64,000 nt of DNA from contig NZ_JACHLP010000002.1 in NCBI RefSeq assembly GCF_014204525.1, positions 434,001 through 498,000 on the forward strand, given 5' to 3'. The notes beneath the pieces were generated by a model that was given only the letters and a program-made list of their open reading frames with translations, did not search any database and was not told the origin of the DNA. Every line of letters starts with the position of its first letter. Within the stretch, counting starts at the first letter, position 1. Below are positions 46,758-56,545 of the stretch, in pieces. Source of the DNA: Roseateles oligotrophus. Lineage in GTDB: Bacteria > Pseudomonadota > Gammaproteobacteria > Burkholderiales > Burkholderiaceae_C. A program made the translations under genes and the position numbers.

Positions 46758-49076
46758 TCAGCGGGCGGCGTTGGCGTCGGCGACGGTCAGGGCCGTCATA
46801 TTGACGATGCGGCGCACGGTGGCCGAGGGGGTCAGCACATGCACAGGCTTGGCCGCGCCCAGCAGCACCGGGCCGATGGCGATGCCACCGCCGGCCGCCG
46901 TCTTCAGCAGGTTGTAGGAGATGTTGGCGGCATCAATATTGGGCAAGACCAGCAGATTGGCTTCGCCGTTGAGCGTGCAGCGCGGCATGGTGACGGCGCG
47001 GCTGACCGGGTCCAGGGCGGTATCGCCATGCATCTCGCCGTCCACTTCCAGCCAGGGAGCTTGCTCGCGCAGCAGGGCCAGGGTCTGGCGCATCTTCAGT
47101 GCGCTGGGCTGGTCGCTGGTGCCGAAATTGGAGTGCGAGAGCAGGGCGGCCTTGGGTTGGATGCCAAAGCGCATCATCTCCTCGGCCGCCATCACGGTGA
47201 TTTCGGCCAGCTGCTCGGCGCTGGGGTCGTAGTTGACATGGGTGTCGACCAGGAAGATCTGGCGGCCCGGCAGCATCAGGCCGTTCATGCAGGCGTAGAC
47301 CGGCACGTCCTGCGGCGTGCTGGGGCTGCCGCCCAGGTGCTTGCCGATGACCTGGTCGATGTAGTGCAGATGGTTGGCCGTTGTGCCCCAGGTACCGCAG
47401 AGCATGCCATCGACCTCGCCCTTGTGCAGCAGCATGGCGCCGATCAGGGTCAGGCGGCGGCGCATTTCGATCTTGGCCACCTGCACCGTCACGCCCTTGC
47501 GCTCGGTCATCTGGTGGTAGGTCTGCCAGAAGTCGCGGTAGCGGTGATCGTTCTCGACATTGACCACATCGTAGTCACGGCCCTCCTGCAGGCGCAGGCC
47601 GAAGCGCTCGCAGCGCTGGGCGATGACCGCGGGCCGGCCCACCAACGTGGGTCGGGCCAGGTTTTCGTCCACCACGATCTGGACGGCGCGCAGCACCCGC
47701 TCCTCCTCGCCCTCGGCATAGGCCACGCGCTTGTTCGCCGCCCGCTTGGCCACGTTGAAGATGGGCTTCATCGTGGTGCCGGAGGCGTAGACAAAGCTCT
47801 GCAGCTTCTCGCGGTAGGCGTCCATATCGGCGATGGGGCGCGAGGCCACGCCCGAGGCCTGCGCCGCCAGGGCCACGGCCGGCGCGATCTTCATCATCAG
47901 GCGCGGGTCGAAGGGCTTGGGGATCAGGTATTCGGGGCCGAAGCTGAGGTTGGCACCGGCATAGGCCGCCGCCACCACTTCGCTTTGCTCGGCCTGGGCC
48001 AGCTCGGCAATCGCGCGCACGGCGGCGATTTCCATCTCGTCATTGATGGTGGTGGCGCCGCAGTCCAGCGCGCCGCGGAAGATGTAGGGGAAGCACAGGA
48101 CGTTGTTGACCTGGTTGGGGTAGTCGGTGCGGCCGGTAGCCATGATGGCGTCCTCGCGCACGGCCTTGACTTCCTCGGGCAGGATCTCGGGGGTCGGGTT
48201 GGCCAGGGCGAAGATCATGGGCTTGGCCGCCATCTTGGCCACCATCTCGGCCTTCAGCACGCCGCCGGCCGACAGGCCCAGGAACACGTCCGCGCCCTCG
48301 ATGGCTTCGCTTAAGCGACGCTGGTCGGTCTTTTGCGCGAAGCCGGCCTTGTCGGGGTCCATCAGCTCGACCCGGCCTTCGTAGACCAGGCCGGCCAGAT
48401 CGGTGACCCAGATGTTTTCCTTGGGCAGGCCCAGCTTGACCAGCAGGCCCAGGCAGGCCAGGGCGGCGGCGCCGGCGCCCGAGGTGACCAGCTTGACCTG
48501 CTTGATGTCCTTGCCCAGCACCTTGAGGCCGTTCAGGAAGGCGGCACCGACAACGATGGCCGTGCCATGCTGGTCGTCGTGGAAGACGGGGATCTGCATG
48601 CGCTCGCGCAGCTTGCGCTCGACGTAGAAGCAGTCCGGCGCCTTGATGTCTTCGAGGTTGATGCCGCCGAAGGTGGGCTCCAGCGCGGCGATCACATCGA
48701 CCAGCTTGTCCAGGTCGTTCTCGGCGATTTCCAGGTCGAAGACGTCGATGCCGGCGAACTTCTTGAACAGCACGCCCTTGCCCTCCATCACCGGCTTGGA
48801 GGCCAGCGGGCCGATATTGCCGAGGCCCAGCACGGCCGTGCCATTGGTGACGACTGCGACCAGATTGCCGCGCGAGGTGTAGCGGAAGGCATTGGCCGGG
48901 TCGGCCACGATCTCCTCGCAGGCGAAGGCCACGCCCGGCGAATAGGCCAGGGCCAGGTCACGCTGATTGACCAACTGCTTGGTCGCCGCGATGGCGATCT
49001 TGCCCGGGGTCGGGAACTCGTGGTACTCCAAGGCGGCTTGACGCAGCTGGGCTTTCTTTTCTTCGGACTTGGACAT
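46758..49076 (-). CDS. maeB: NADP-dependent malic enzyme with phosphotransacetylase-like domain
   Basis: A 772-aa MaeB-type enzyme that converts malate to pyruvate, CO2 and NADPH. Residues 1 to about 430 are the malic enzyme: [31 protein letters not shown] (metal and substrate), and a Rossmann site [16 protein letters not shown]. Residues of about 430-770 are a phosphotransacetylase-like regulatory domain, as in E. coli MaeB, with LMDPDKAG earlier and [20 protein letters not shown] at its start. ATG at 49076 fits the family; the 57-codon extension upstream is not coding. A DctS-like kinase is divergent from it, fitting C4-dicarboxylate use. Confidence 0.95.
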   Translation of the reverse strand: MSKSEEKKAQLRQAALEYHEFPTPGKIAIAATKQLVNQRDLALAYSPGVAFACEEIVADPANAFRYTSRGNLVAVVTNGTAVLGLGNIGPLASKPVMEGKGVLFKKFAGIDVFDLEIAENDLDKLVDVIAALEPTFGGINLEDIKAPDCFYVERKLRERMQIPVFHDDQHGTAIVVGAAFLNGLKVLGKDIKQVKLVTSGAGAAALACLGLLVKLGLPKENIWVTDLAGLVYEGRVELMDPDKAGFAQKTDQRRLSEAIEGADVFLGLSAGGVLKAEMVAKMAAKPMIFALANPTPEILPEEVKAVREDAIMATGRTDYPNQVNNVLCFPYIFRGALDCGATTINDEMEIAAVRAIAELAQAEQSEVVAAAYAGANLSFGPEYLIPKPFDPRLMMKIAPAVALAAQASGVASRPIADMDAYREKLQSFVYASGTTMKPIFNVAKRAANKRVAYAEGEEERVLRAVQIVVDENLARPTLVGRPAVIAQRCERFGLRLQEGRDYDVVNVENDHRYRDFWQTYHQMTERKGVTVQVAKIEMRRRLTLIGAMLLHKGEVDGMLCGTWGTTANHLHYIDQVIGKHLGGSPSTPQDVPVYACMNGLMLPGRQIFLVDTHVNYDPSAEQLAEITVMAAEEMMRFGIQPKAALLSHSNFGTSDQPSALKMRQTLALLREQAPWLEVDGEMHGDTALDPVSRAVTMPRCTLNGEANLLVLPNIDAANISYNLLKTAAGGGIAIGPVLLGAAKPVHVLTPSATVRRIVNMTALTVADANAAR

Positions 49077-49291
49077 AAGGGTTTCCGGTTTCTCTCGGCA
49101 AGGCAGAGCGGGGGGCGATTGTAGGAGGCAGGGCTGCACAAGTGTGCGGCCAGCCATGCGGTGGCGGTGTACGCGGTATTGCGCATGGGCGCTGTGTCCA
49201 GGCAAAGGATACTGCGAGCCGACCCCGCTCCCGCGCCGGGCGTGCAATGCTGTGCGAATCGCCGTGCGGACGATGCCTTACCAGCGCTGCC

Positions 49292-51487
49292 ATGCCCCCA
49301 CGCCATCCATCGATGCTGCTGCCACCCACTTTGCCTGCCAATTTGCTGCGCCCCTGGAGTTGGCGGCGGGCGCTGCTGTGGGCTGCGCTGACGGTGCTCT
49401 TGCTGGTGGCCCAGACCCTGCTGGTGGCACTGACCCTGCGCTACGAGGCCGCGCGTGAGCAGGAGAAGGTGGACCAGGTGGCGGCCGAGGTGGCCGGCCG
49501 GCTCAAGCAGATTGCCGACCGCGATCTGCAGGGCTTGCAAGGCCTGCTCTGGAATGACCCCAGCGCCGAGCCGGGCCCGCGCTGGGCGCAGGACTCGGCC
49601 GAGTTGCTGCGCCGGACCCGCCCGATCCTGCGGCTGGAGTACCGCAATGCGCAGCGCCTGATCACCCGCTCCACCGACTCACCCTATGTCTCGCCGCTGT
49701 ATCTGCAAGCCTCGCGGGAGGAGATGGAGATCGAAACCCAGCTGGCCTGTGCCGCCGCCCTGCGCCAGGGCGGCCACCAGTTCTCGCGCAGCTACTTCAT
49801 CGTGCTGGCCGGGGGCGAGGGCCTGGAGGTGTTCGATCTTTGCCTGCCCCAGCTGCGCAATGGCCAGGGTCCCAGCTTTGTGGTCGCCACGCTGAGCCTG
49901 CGCTATCTGCTGGAAGAAGCGGTGTCCGAGGAGCTGGCGCGCGGCGCCGAGTTCAGCTTTGTGGAGGGCGATGGCACCCGGCTGGCGCGCGCCGGCCTGA
50001 CGCGGGGCGCGGGCTATTACCTGGCCGAGCGCCTGGTGGACGTCAGCGGCCTGACCCTGCAGCTCAAGGTGGACAGCGCCGCCGGCCGCCCGCAGCTGAT
50101 CCCCAACCTCACCACGGCCCTGGTGCTGGGCCTGTCGCTGGCGCTGTTCGTGCTCGTCTTCCTGCTGGCGCGCGACGGCCGCCGCCGCGCCTTTGCCGAA
50201 CATGCCCTGGCCGAGGCCCTGGCCTTTCGCCACGCGATGGAGAACTCCCTGGTCACCGGCCTGCGCGCCCGCGATATGGCCGGCAATATCACCTATGTGA
50301 ATCCGGCCTTCTGCGCCATGGTGGGCTTCCGTGCCGAAGACTTGTTAGGCCAGGGCACGCCGCCCAATCTGCCCAACTACTGGCCGCCCGAGTTCGTCGA
50401 GGAATACCGCAAGCGCCATCAGGACCGCAAGGCGCGCTGGAGCGCCGGCGAGGATCCGCGCCAGGGCTTCGAGACCGTCTTCATGCGCCGCAATGGCGAG
50501 CGCTTCCCGGTGCTGATCTTCGAGGCCCCGCTGCTGGACGCCCAGGGCCATCAGACCGGCTGGATGAGCGCCGTGCTGGACGTCAGCGACCAGCGCCGGG
50601 TGGAAGAGCTCTCGCGCCAGCAGCAGGACCGCCTGCAGGCCACGGCCCGCCTGGCCACCGTGGGCGAGATGGCCTCGCTCTTGAGCCATGAGCTGAACCA
50701 GCCCCTGGCGGCCATCGCCAGCTACTCCGCCGCCTCGCTCAATCTGCTGACGCTGGAGGCGCAGGATGCGCAGACGCCCGAGCTGGTGCGCCAGGCCGTG
50801 GGCCGCATCGCCGAGCAGGCGGAGCGCGCCGGCCGCGTCATCAAGAGCGTGCACGACTTTGTGCGCCGCCGCGACCAGTCGCGCGAGTCCATCGCCGTGG
50901 ATCAGCTCTTCGAGGCCGTGCTGCCCCTGGTGCGCCTGCAGGCGCGCAAGAGCGGGGCCCGCATCGAGGTCGATCTGCCGCGGCCCGCGCCGCGCGTGCG
51001 CTGCGACCGCACCATGGTCGAGCAGGTGCTGCTGAACCTGACCCGCAACGGCATCCAGTCCATGGACGGCGAGGGCCCCGAGGCCACGCCCCTGGCCCAG
51101 CGGGTGCTGGTGCTGTGGGCACGGCAGACCGAGCCGGGCTGGGTCAGCATCGCCGTGCGCGACAACGGCCCCGGCATCTCGCCCGAGGTGGCGCGCCAGC
51201 TTTACACCCCCTTCTTCACCACCCGCGCCGAGGGCATGGGCCTGGGCCTGAGCCTGTGCCGCACGGTGATCGAGCAACATGGCGGGGCCCTGGATTTTGT
51301 CAACCGCGCCGATCAATGCCCGAGCGAGCCCGGCGAGTCTTGTGATCGAGGCACCGAATTCCGGTTTACGCTTGCAACGCCGCCCGGTTCGGGCAGCCCG
51401 CCCAAGCCGGCGGGCGCCGAGCCGGCCCGGTCCTCGACCGAAAGTGAGTCCCATGAACATGAGCATCAGCCCCAGCAGCGTCCGTAA
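49292..51487 (+). CDS. PAS-domain sensor histidine kinase, DctS-like
   Basis: A kinase of about 731 aa. TM1 lies near 28-50, a periplasmic sensor of about 200 residues follows, TM2 lies near 275-295, a cytoplasmic PAS domain covers about 310-430 (VTGLRARDMAGNITYVNPAFC), HisKA has H466 in LLSHELNQPLAAIASYS, and HATPase_c has DNGPGISPEVA and GMGLGLSLCRTV. The PAS-HELNQPLA architecture paired with a FixJ-type regulator matches DctS/DctR systems for C4-dicarboxylates. The start may be ATG 49292 or 49313; neither has a clear ribosome site. It overlaps the regulator gene by 35 nt. Confidence 0.9.
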   Translation: MPPRHPSMLLPPTLPANLLRPWSWRRALLWAALTVLLLVAQTLLVALTLRYEAAREQEKVDQVAAEVAGRLKQIADRDLQGLQGLLWNDPSAEPGPRWAQDSAELLRRTRPILRLEYRNAQRLITRSTDSPYVSPLYLQASREEMEIETQLACAAALRQGGHQFSRSYFIVLAGGEGLEVFDLCLPQLRNGQGPSFVVATLSLRYLLEEAVSEELARGAEFSFVEGDGTRLARAGLTRGAGYYLAERLVDVSGLTLQLKVDSAAGRPQLIPNLTTALVLGLSLALFVLVFLLARDGRRRAFAEHALAEALAFRHAMENSLVTGLRARDMAGNITYVNPAFCAMVGFRAEDLLGQGTPPNLPNYWPPEFVEEYRKRHQDRKARWSAGEDPRQGFETVFMRRNGERFPVLIFEAPLLDAQGHQTGWMSAVLDVSDQRRVEELSRQQQDRLQATARLATVGEMASLLSHELNQPLAAIASYSAASLNLLTLEAQDAQTPELVRQAVGRIAEQAERAGRVIKSVHDFVRRRDQSRESIAVDQLFEAVLPLVRLQARKSGARIEVDLPRPAPRVRCDRTMVEQVLLNLTRNGIQSMDGEGPEATPLAQRVLVLWARQTEPGWVSIAVRDNGPGISPEVARQLYTPFFTTRAEGMGLGLSLCRTVIEQHGGALDFVNRADQCPSEPGESCDRGTEFRFTLATPPGSGSPPKPAGAEPARSSTESESHEHEHQPQQRP

Positions 51488-52115
51488 ACTGCCCATGGTC
51501 TATCTCGTCGATGACGAGGACGTGATCCGCGACTCGCTCTCCTGGCTGCTGCGCTCGCGCCGGCTTTTGTCCGAGGGCTTTGCCAGCGCCGAGGCCTTCG
51601 AGGCCATGCTGGAAGCCCGCCCCGACCACGCCAAAGACTGGCCCGACGCGCCTTCCTGCCTGCTGCTCGATGTGCGCATGCCCGGCATGAGCGGCCTGGC
51701 CTTGTTCGAGCGCCTGAGCACCCGCGGCCTGGGCGCTGCCCTGCCGGTAATCTTTCTGACCGGCCATGGCGATGTGCCCACCGCCGTCGCGGCCGTCAAG
51801 CGTGGCGCCTTCGACTTTGTTGAGAAGCCTTTCTCCGACAACACCCTGGTCGACCGCATCGAAGAGGCCCTGGCCCTCAGCGAGAAGGCCATTGCGGCCC
51901 GCCAGCACAACGGCCGCCTGGCCCTGCGCCTGGCCGAGCTGACCGAGCGCGAACGCGAGGTGATGGGCCTGGTCGTGCAGGCCCTGCCCAACAAGCTGAT
52001 CGCCGACCATCTGCACATCAGCGTGCGGACCGTGGAGGTGCACCGCGCGCGGGTGTTCGAGAAGATGAATGTCAAGTCGGCGGTGGAGCTGAGCAATCTG
52101 CTCCGGGAAAATTAG
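51453..52115 (+). CDS. FixJ/DctR-type response regulator
   Basis: A 220-aa regulator. The receiver has D20/D21, phospho-acceptor D73 (LLLDVRMPGMSG), T103 and K125 (FDFVEKPFSDN). The LuxR-type helix-turn-helix at about 155-215 reads LTEREREVMGLVVQ and ISVRTVEVHRARV. It begins inside the kinase gene, a tight coupling. By context with maeB it may activate C4-dicarboxylate transport or metabolism. Its TAG stop overlaps the TAA of the convergent M16 gene (TTAG). Confidence 0.94.
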   Translation: MNMSISPSSVRKLPMVYLVDDEDVIRDSLSWLLRSRRLLSEGFASAEAFEAMLEARPDHAKDWPDAPSCLLLDVRMPGMSGLALFERLSTRGLGAALPVIFLTGHGDVPTAVAAVKRGAFDFVEKPFSDNTLVDRIEEALALSEKAIAARQHNGRLALRLAELTEREREVMGLVVQALPNKLIADHLHISVRTVEVHRARVFEKMNVKSAVELSNLLREN

Positions 52116-53407
52116 CCCGCCAGGAACAAGGCCTCGGCGCAGGCCTTGACCTTGGGCGGCACGCTGCCCGCCAGCGCGACGGCCGGGCGCCGTGAGGGCT
52201 GCAGCAATTGCTCGAACACGGCCTGCACCTGGGCGGCACTGACGGCTTGCAAGCGTGCCATCTGCTCCTGCGGGTCGCGCAGCCGGCCGAAGTTGAACAA
52301 GTCCTGCGCCGCGCCCTCCATGCGGCGGGCCGGCTGTTCCAGCGCGCGCAGGGCGCGCATCTGCAACTGCTTGCGGGCGCGCGCCAGCGCCACCGGGTCC
52401 AGCGGGCCCTGGGCCTGGCGCTGCAGCAAGGCGTGCACGGTTTGCAAGAACTCCTCGGCCTGGCCCGGCGCGGTGGCGCCTTCGATCAGGAACTGGCCGT
52501 AGAGCGGCAGGATGTCGGCCGAGCAAGCCACGTGATAGGCCAGGCCGCGGCGCTCGCGGACCTCGTCCAGCAGGGGCGAGCTCATGCCCTCGCCCAGCAG
52601 GGCGGCGGCCAGCACATGGGGCAGGTGCTCGGCCTCGGTCAGGCTGGGCGCTTCAAAGCCCAGCAAGACCTGGCACTGGCCGCTGCCGGCCATGCGCCGG
52701 GTCTTCAAGCCGCCCAGCCAGCTGGGCGCCGTCAAGGCATTGGGGCTGCCGGTGGGCAGGGCGCCAAATACCTGTTCCACCAAACGGGAAAATTCATCAG
52801 CATCGACCGGCCCCGCCACCGTCACCACCATATTGCTGGCCGTGTACTGGCGGCGGGCGTAGTCCAGCAAATCTTCGCGCTCAAAGCGCTGGATATTGGC
52901 GCGCGTGCCGATGATGGGGCGGCCGGCCGCATGGCTGGGCCCGTAGCAGGCGCGGTCCAGCAGCTGGAAGGCGGCGCTGGTCGGGTCGTCCTCGAACTCG
53001 CTGAACTCCTGCAGGATCACGCCGCGCTCGCGCTCCAGCTCCTCGGCCGGGAAGCTGCTGTTCAGCACGATATCGGCCAGCAGCTCCACAAAGGCCGGCA
53101 GGTCGCCGGGCAGGCCCTCGATGTGGAAGGCGGTGTGGTCCTTGTCCGTGTGGGCATTCAGTTCGGCGCCCAGGCCTTCCGCATCCAGATTGATGCGCTG
53201 GCAGCTGCGGCCGGCCGTGCCCTTGAAAGCCATGTGCTCGACCACATGGCTGATGCCGTTCAGGCGCGCGCTCTCGTGCAGACTGCCGGTGCGTATGAAG
53301 ACGCTGAGGCTCAGCGTTGCGCGCCAGGGCATGGGGATGGCGACGATGCGCAGGCCGTTGGCCAGGGTGCTGAGGCGGGGGGAGCTGGCGGCGCTGAGAG
53401 TATTCAA
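52112..53407 (-). CDS. M16-family (pitrilysin-like) zinc peptidase
   Basis: A 431-aa protease. The inverted zinc motif HxxEH is in GISHVVEHMAFKGT, and the downstream Glu ligand is in LERERGVILQEFSEFEDD. The second half contains the inactive M16_C fold with RRGLAYHVAC. It has no signal peptide, so it is likely a cytoplasmic single-chain processing-peptidase-like enzyme (PqqF/YmxG group). No pqq genes are nearby. It lies 62 bp after the EF-G-like gene on the same strand. Confidence 0.93.
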   Translation of the reverse strand: MNTLSAASSPRLSTLANGLRIVAIPMPWRATLSLSVFIRTGSLHESARLNGISHVVEHMAFKGTAGRSCQRINLDAEGLGAELNAHTDKDHTAFHIEGLPGDLPAFVELLADIVLNSSFPAEELERERGVILQEFSEFEDDPTSAAFQLLDRACYGPSHAAGRPIIGTRANIQRFEREDLLDYARRQYTASNMVVTVAGPVDADEFSRLVEQVFGALPTGSPNALTAPSWLGGLKTRRMAGSGQCQVLLGFEAPSLTEAEHLPHVLAAALLGEGMSSPLLDEVRERRGLAYHVACSADILPLYGQFLIEGATAPGQAEEFLQTVHALLQRQAQGPLDPVALARARKQLQMRALRALEQPARRMEGAAQDLFNFGRLRDPQEQMARLQAVSAAQVQAVFEQLLQPSRRPAVALAGSVPPKVKACAEALFLAG

Positions 53408-53469
53408 GAGATGCGGGGCTAGGGGGCTGACAGGTCCGCCATTGTGCGCTGCGCCGGCCAGGTGGCGGT

Positions 53470-55563
53470 TTACTCCTCGTCCTTCGCCTTGTAGGCCGAG
53501 GTCAGCGCGGCCTGGGTGTTGGGCGGCACGGCCTCGTAATGCGAGAGCGCCAGCGTGTAGCGGCCCTGGCCGCTGGTCATGGCGTTGAGCCGGGTCTGGT
53601 AGCTGTCCAGCTCGGCCAGCGGCGCCAGGCCCTGCACCGTGATGACGCCGGGCACGGCCGAGCGCGTGCCGTTGATCTGGCCGCGGCGGGCCGCGAGGTC
53701 GCCGGTGATGTCGCCCATCGCGGCCTCGGGCGTGCTGATCTCGACATGGACGATGGGCTCCAGCACCAGCGGCCTGGCCTCGCGCACCGCCGCGATCAAG
53801 GCCTTGCGGGCGGCGGTGATGAAGGCAATCTCCTTGCTGTCCACCGAATGGTGCTTGCCCTCGAACACCGTCACCCGCAGATCGACCAGGGGGTAGCCGG
53901 CGACGACGCCGCTGTCCAGCGCAGCGCGCACACCCTTCTCCACCGCCGGCATGAACTGGCCCGGTATCGTGCCGCCCTTGACGGCGTCCACGAACTCGAA
54001 GCCGGCCCCGCGCGCCAGCGGCTCCACGCGCAGCCAGACCTCGCCGAATTGGCCGGCCCCGCCGCTCTGCTTTTTGTGCCGGTAATGGCCTTCGGCCGGG
54101 CTGGCGACGGTCTCGCGGTAGGCGATACGCGGCGGCTGGGTCAGCACCTCGAATTTATAGCTCTCGCGCAGCCGCTCCAGCAGCATGCGCAGATGCAGCT
54201 CGCCCAGGCCGTAGACCAGGGTCTCATGGGTGGCGCTGGCGCGCTCGACCTTCAGGCAGGGGTCTTCGTCGATCAGGCGGTGGAGGATCTCCCACAGCCG
54301 CTGCTCGTCGCCATGGCGGGCCGGGCTGATCGCCAGGCCGTGCACAGGCATGGGGAAGTCCAGCGGCGCCAGATGGATGTGCTCGTCCTCGGGCGCGTCG
54401 TGCAGCACGGCATCAAAGTGCAGATCCTCGACCTTGGCGATGGCGCAGATATCACCCGGCAAGGCCTGTTCGATCTCGATATGTTCCTTGCCCTGCAGCA
54501 GAAAGAGATGGCCGACGCGAAAGGGCTTGCGCGCATGGCCGACAAAGAGCTGGCTGTTCTTCGTCAGCGTGCCCTGGTGGACCCGCAGCACGCCCATCTT
54601 GCCCAGATAGGGGTCGGCATTGATCTTGAACACATGGGCCAGCACATGGGCGCTGGGGTCGGGCAGGGCTTGCAGGGGCTGCGCGTCGGGGCCCTCGCCG
54701 CGCAGGAAGAGCGGCGGATTGCCCTCGCTGGGATTGGGCAGCAGGCGCTCGATCACATCGAGCAGCTCGGCCACGCCCGCGCCCGTGCGCGCCGAGGTGA
54801 AGCAGACCGGGATCAGATGGCCTTCGCGCAGCGCCTGTTCCAGCGGCGCGTGCAGCTCGCTGGCATCGACATCGCCCTCGTTCAGATAACGGTCTACAAA
54901 AGCGGCATCGACCTCGACGACCTGCTCCACCAGGGCGCGGTGGGCTTCGGCCACCGAGGAGAAATCGCTGGCCCCGCTGCTGCTGTAAAAACAGTCCTGC
55001 ACCCGCGTGCCGCCATCGGCTGGCAGATTCAGCGGCAGGCATTCGCGGCCGAAGTTCTCGCGCAGCTGCGCCAGCAGGGCCGGCAGCTGCAGGCCGGGCG
55101 CGTCGATGCGGTTGACCACGATCAGGCGGCACAGCCGGCGCTGTGCGGCGGTCTCCATCATGCGCGAGGCCATCAGCTCGATGCCATTCAGCGCATTGAT
55201 CACGACGACGGCCGTGTCGGCCGCCTCCAGCGCCGGCAGCGACTGGCCGATGAAGTCGGGCGCGCCGGGCGTGTCGATGGCATGGATGCGCAGGCCAGCG
55301 TGGTGCAGATGCACGACAGCGGCATGCAGCGAATGCTGGGCGCGCTTTTCCAGCGGGTCGAAGTCGCTGACCGTGTTGCCGCGCTCCACCGTGCCCGCCG
55401 CAGCGATGGCGCCGGCCTGCTGCAGCAAGGCCTCGATCAAGCTAGTCTTGCCCGCGCCGGCCGGCCCCACCAGGGCCAGGGTTCGGATCTGGGCGATCTG
55501 GGCGCTGAGGCCCGGGCTGCCCGGACTGGCAGCCTCCTGGGCTTTGCTATGGCTGGCAGGCAT
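53470..55563 (-). CDS. Elongation factor G-like GTPase (non-canonical paralogue)
   Basis: A 697-aa translation-type GTPase. The P-loop is GPAGAGKTSLIEAL, switch II DTPGAPDFIG and the base-specific motif NRID. Domain II and an EF-G domain IV/V region follow (HYRHKKQSGGAGQFGEV, VRAALDSGVVAGYPLVDLRV). The switch regions diverge from housekeeping FusA, and the gene is far from the str operon, so it is the EF-G-like subgroup whose role is not settled. It may act in ribosome rescue or stress. Confidence 0.9.
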   Translation of the reverse strand: MPASHSKAQEAASPGSPGLSAQIAQIRTLALVGPAGAGKTSLIEALLQQAGAIAAAGTVERGNTVSDFDPLEKRAQHSLHAAVVHLHHAGLRIHAIDTPGAPDFIGQSLPALEAADTAVVVINALNGIELMASRMMETAAQRRLCRLIVVNRIDAPGLQLPALLAQLRENFGRECLPLNLPADGGTRVQDCFYSSSGASDFSSVAEAHRALVEQVVEVDAAFVDRYLNEGDVDASELHAPLEQALREGHLIPVCFTSARTGAGVAELLDVIERLLPNPSEGNPPLFLRGEGPDAQPLQALPDPSAHVLAHVFKINADPYLGKMGVLRVHQGTLTKNSQLFVGHARKPFRVGHLFLLQGKEHIEIEQALPGDICAIAKVEDLHFDAVLHDAPEDEHIHLAPLDFPMPVHGLAISPARHGDEQRLWEILHRLIDEDPCLKVERASATHETLVYGLGELHLRMLLERLRESYKFEVLTQPPRIAYRETVASPAEGHYRHKKQSGGAGQFGEVWLRVEPLARGAGFEFVDAVKGGTIPGQFMPAVEKGVRAALDSGVVAGYPLVDLRVTVFEGKHHSVDSKEIAFITAARKALIAAVREARPLVLEPIVHVEISTPEAAMGDITGDLAARRGQINGTRSAVPGVITVQGLAPLAELDSYQTRLNAMTSGQGRYTLALSHYEAVPPNTQAALTSAYKAKDEE

Positions 55564-55739
55564 GGGTGCACTCCTCGGGTCATTGCGGATGGATGACGGT
55601 TGAAGCGGTGCCGGGTCTTGATACCCGGCTTGGGCACAGCCTAGGGCATGCGCGCCCGCGGCACAAGAGGCCCGTTCGCTGGCTGCAGCGTGTGGCGAAT
55701 GAACTAAAGTCCATCGCTTCGCAACGCCCTTGCGCCGCC

Positions 55740-56300
55740 ATGCAAGCAGAAATCGCCGCCCAACTGGCGGCCGCCATCGAAACGCCCCGGCTCTGGCTTG
55801 AGCCGATTGGCGAGCCGCATGCCGAGGCCTTCTTCCAGCCGTTGCAGCAGGACGAGGCCTTGTACCGCTGGATCTCTTGCCCCAAGCCCACCAGCCTGGA
55901 TGCGCTGCGCCGCCACTGGCGTGAACTCTCGCAGCGCCAACACCGTTCGCCGGACGGCTGTCTGGCCTGGCCGGTCTGGGCGCTGCGCCGCAAGTCGGAT
56001 GGCCGCTACATCGGTCGGGTCGATGCCGAAATCACTCCGGCCTTGGAAGCCAGCAATCTGGGCTACTACGTCTTCAGCCCCTTCTGCGGCCTGGGCTATG
56101 CCAGCGAAGCCGCCGGCGCGGCCACCGAGCGGCTGATCGCCCGCGGCGTCCAGCGCCTCGTTGCCACCGTCACCGTGGGCAACACGGCCTCGGGCCGGGT
56201 GTTGCAGAAAGCGGGCTTCAAGTTCGCGCGCATCTTGCCGGGCAACGATGTGATCCGGGGGGTGGAGATGGATGATGAGGAGTGGCTGAGGGTCGCGTAG
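55740..56300 (+). CDS. GNAT-family N-acetyltransferase
   Basis: A 186-aa RimJ/L-type acetyltransferase. It opens with ETPRLWLEPIGEPHAEAF; motif A is LGYYVFSPFCGLGYASEAA and motif B is VTVGNTASGRVLQKAGF. Substrate unknown. It is a stand-alone gene divergent from the EF-G-like gene; the 176-bp gap shows no distinctive element. Confidence 0.88.
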   Translation: MQAEIAAQLAAAIETPRLWLEPIGEPHAEAFFQPLQQDEALYRWISCPKPTSLDALRRHWRELSQRQHRSPDGCLAWPVWALRRKSDGRYIGRVDAEITPALEASNLGYYVFSPFCGLGYASEAAGAATERLIARGVQRLVATVTVGNTASGRVLQKAGFKFARILPGNDVIRGVEMDDEEWLRVA

Positions 56301-56404
56301 CACGGCTGCGCAGTCGAATGGACGTACCATGCGGAAGCCGCGTTACGAGGCCATGCGCCTCACAACTCATCGACTCAAGTCATCGCCTGGAAATTCTCGA
56401 AATC

Positions 56405-56524
56405 ATGGAATGGATCCCCGTCTTCCTCCTCTGCTTCAAAGTGCTTGTGTTCGGCACGGGCATGTTCTTCGCCATCAAATGGCATTACGACAAAGAGAAG
56501 AAGAACAAGGCCAAGAAAAAATAA
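56405..56524 (+). CDS. Mini membrane protein of 39 aa
   Basis: A 39-residue protein: one TM helix (IPVFLLCFKVLVFGTGMFFA) and a strongly basic tail (KEKKNKAKKK). The sharp hydrophobic/lysine split argues for a real small membrane protein. GGAAATT about 15 nt upstream is a weak ribosome site at best. It lies between the GNAT gene and convergent truD. No function can be assigned. Confidence 0.6.
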   Translation: MEWIPVFLLCFKVLVFGTGMFFAIKWHYDKEKKNKAKKK

Positions 56525-56545
56525 GGTAAGCGGGGGAGGCCAGCG

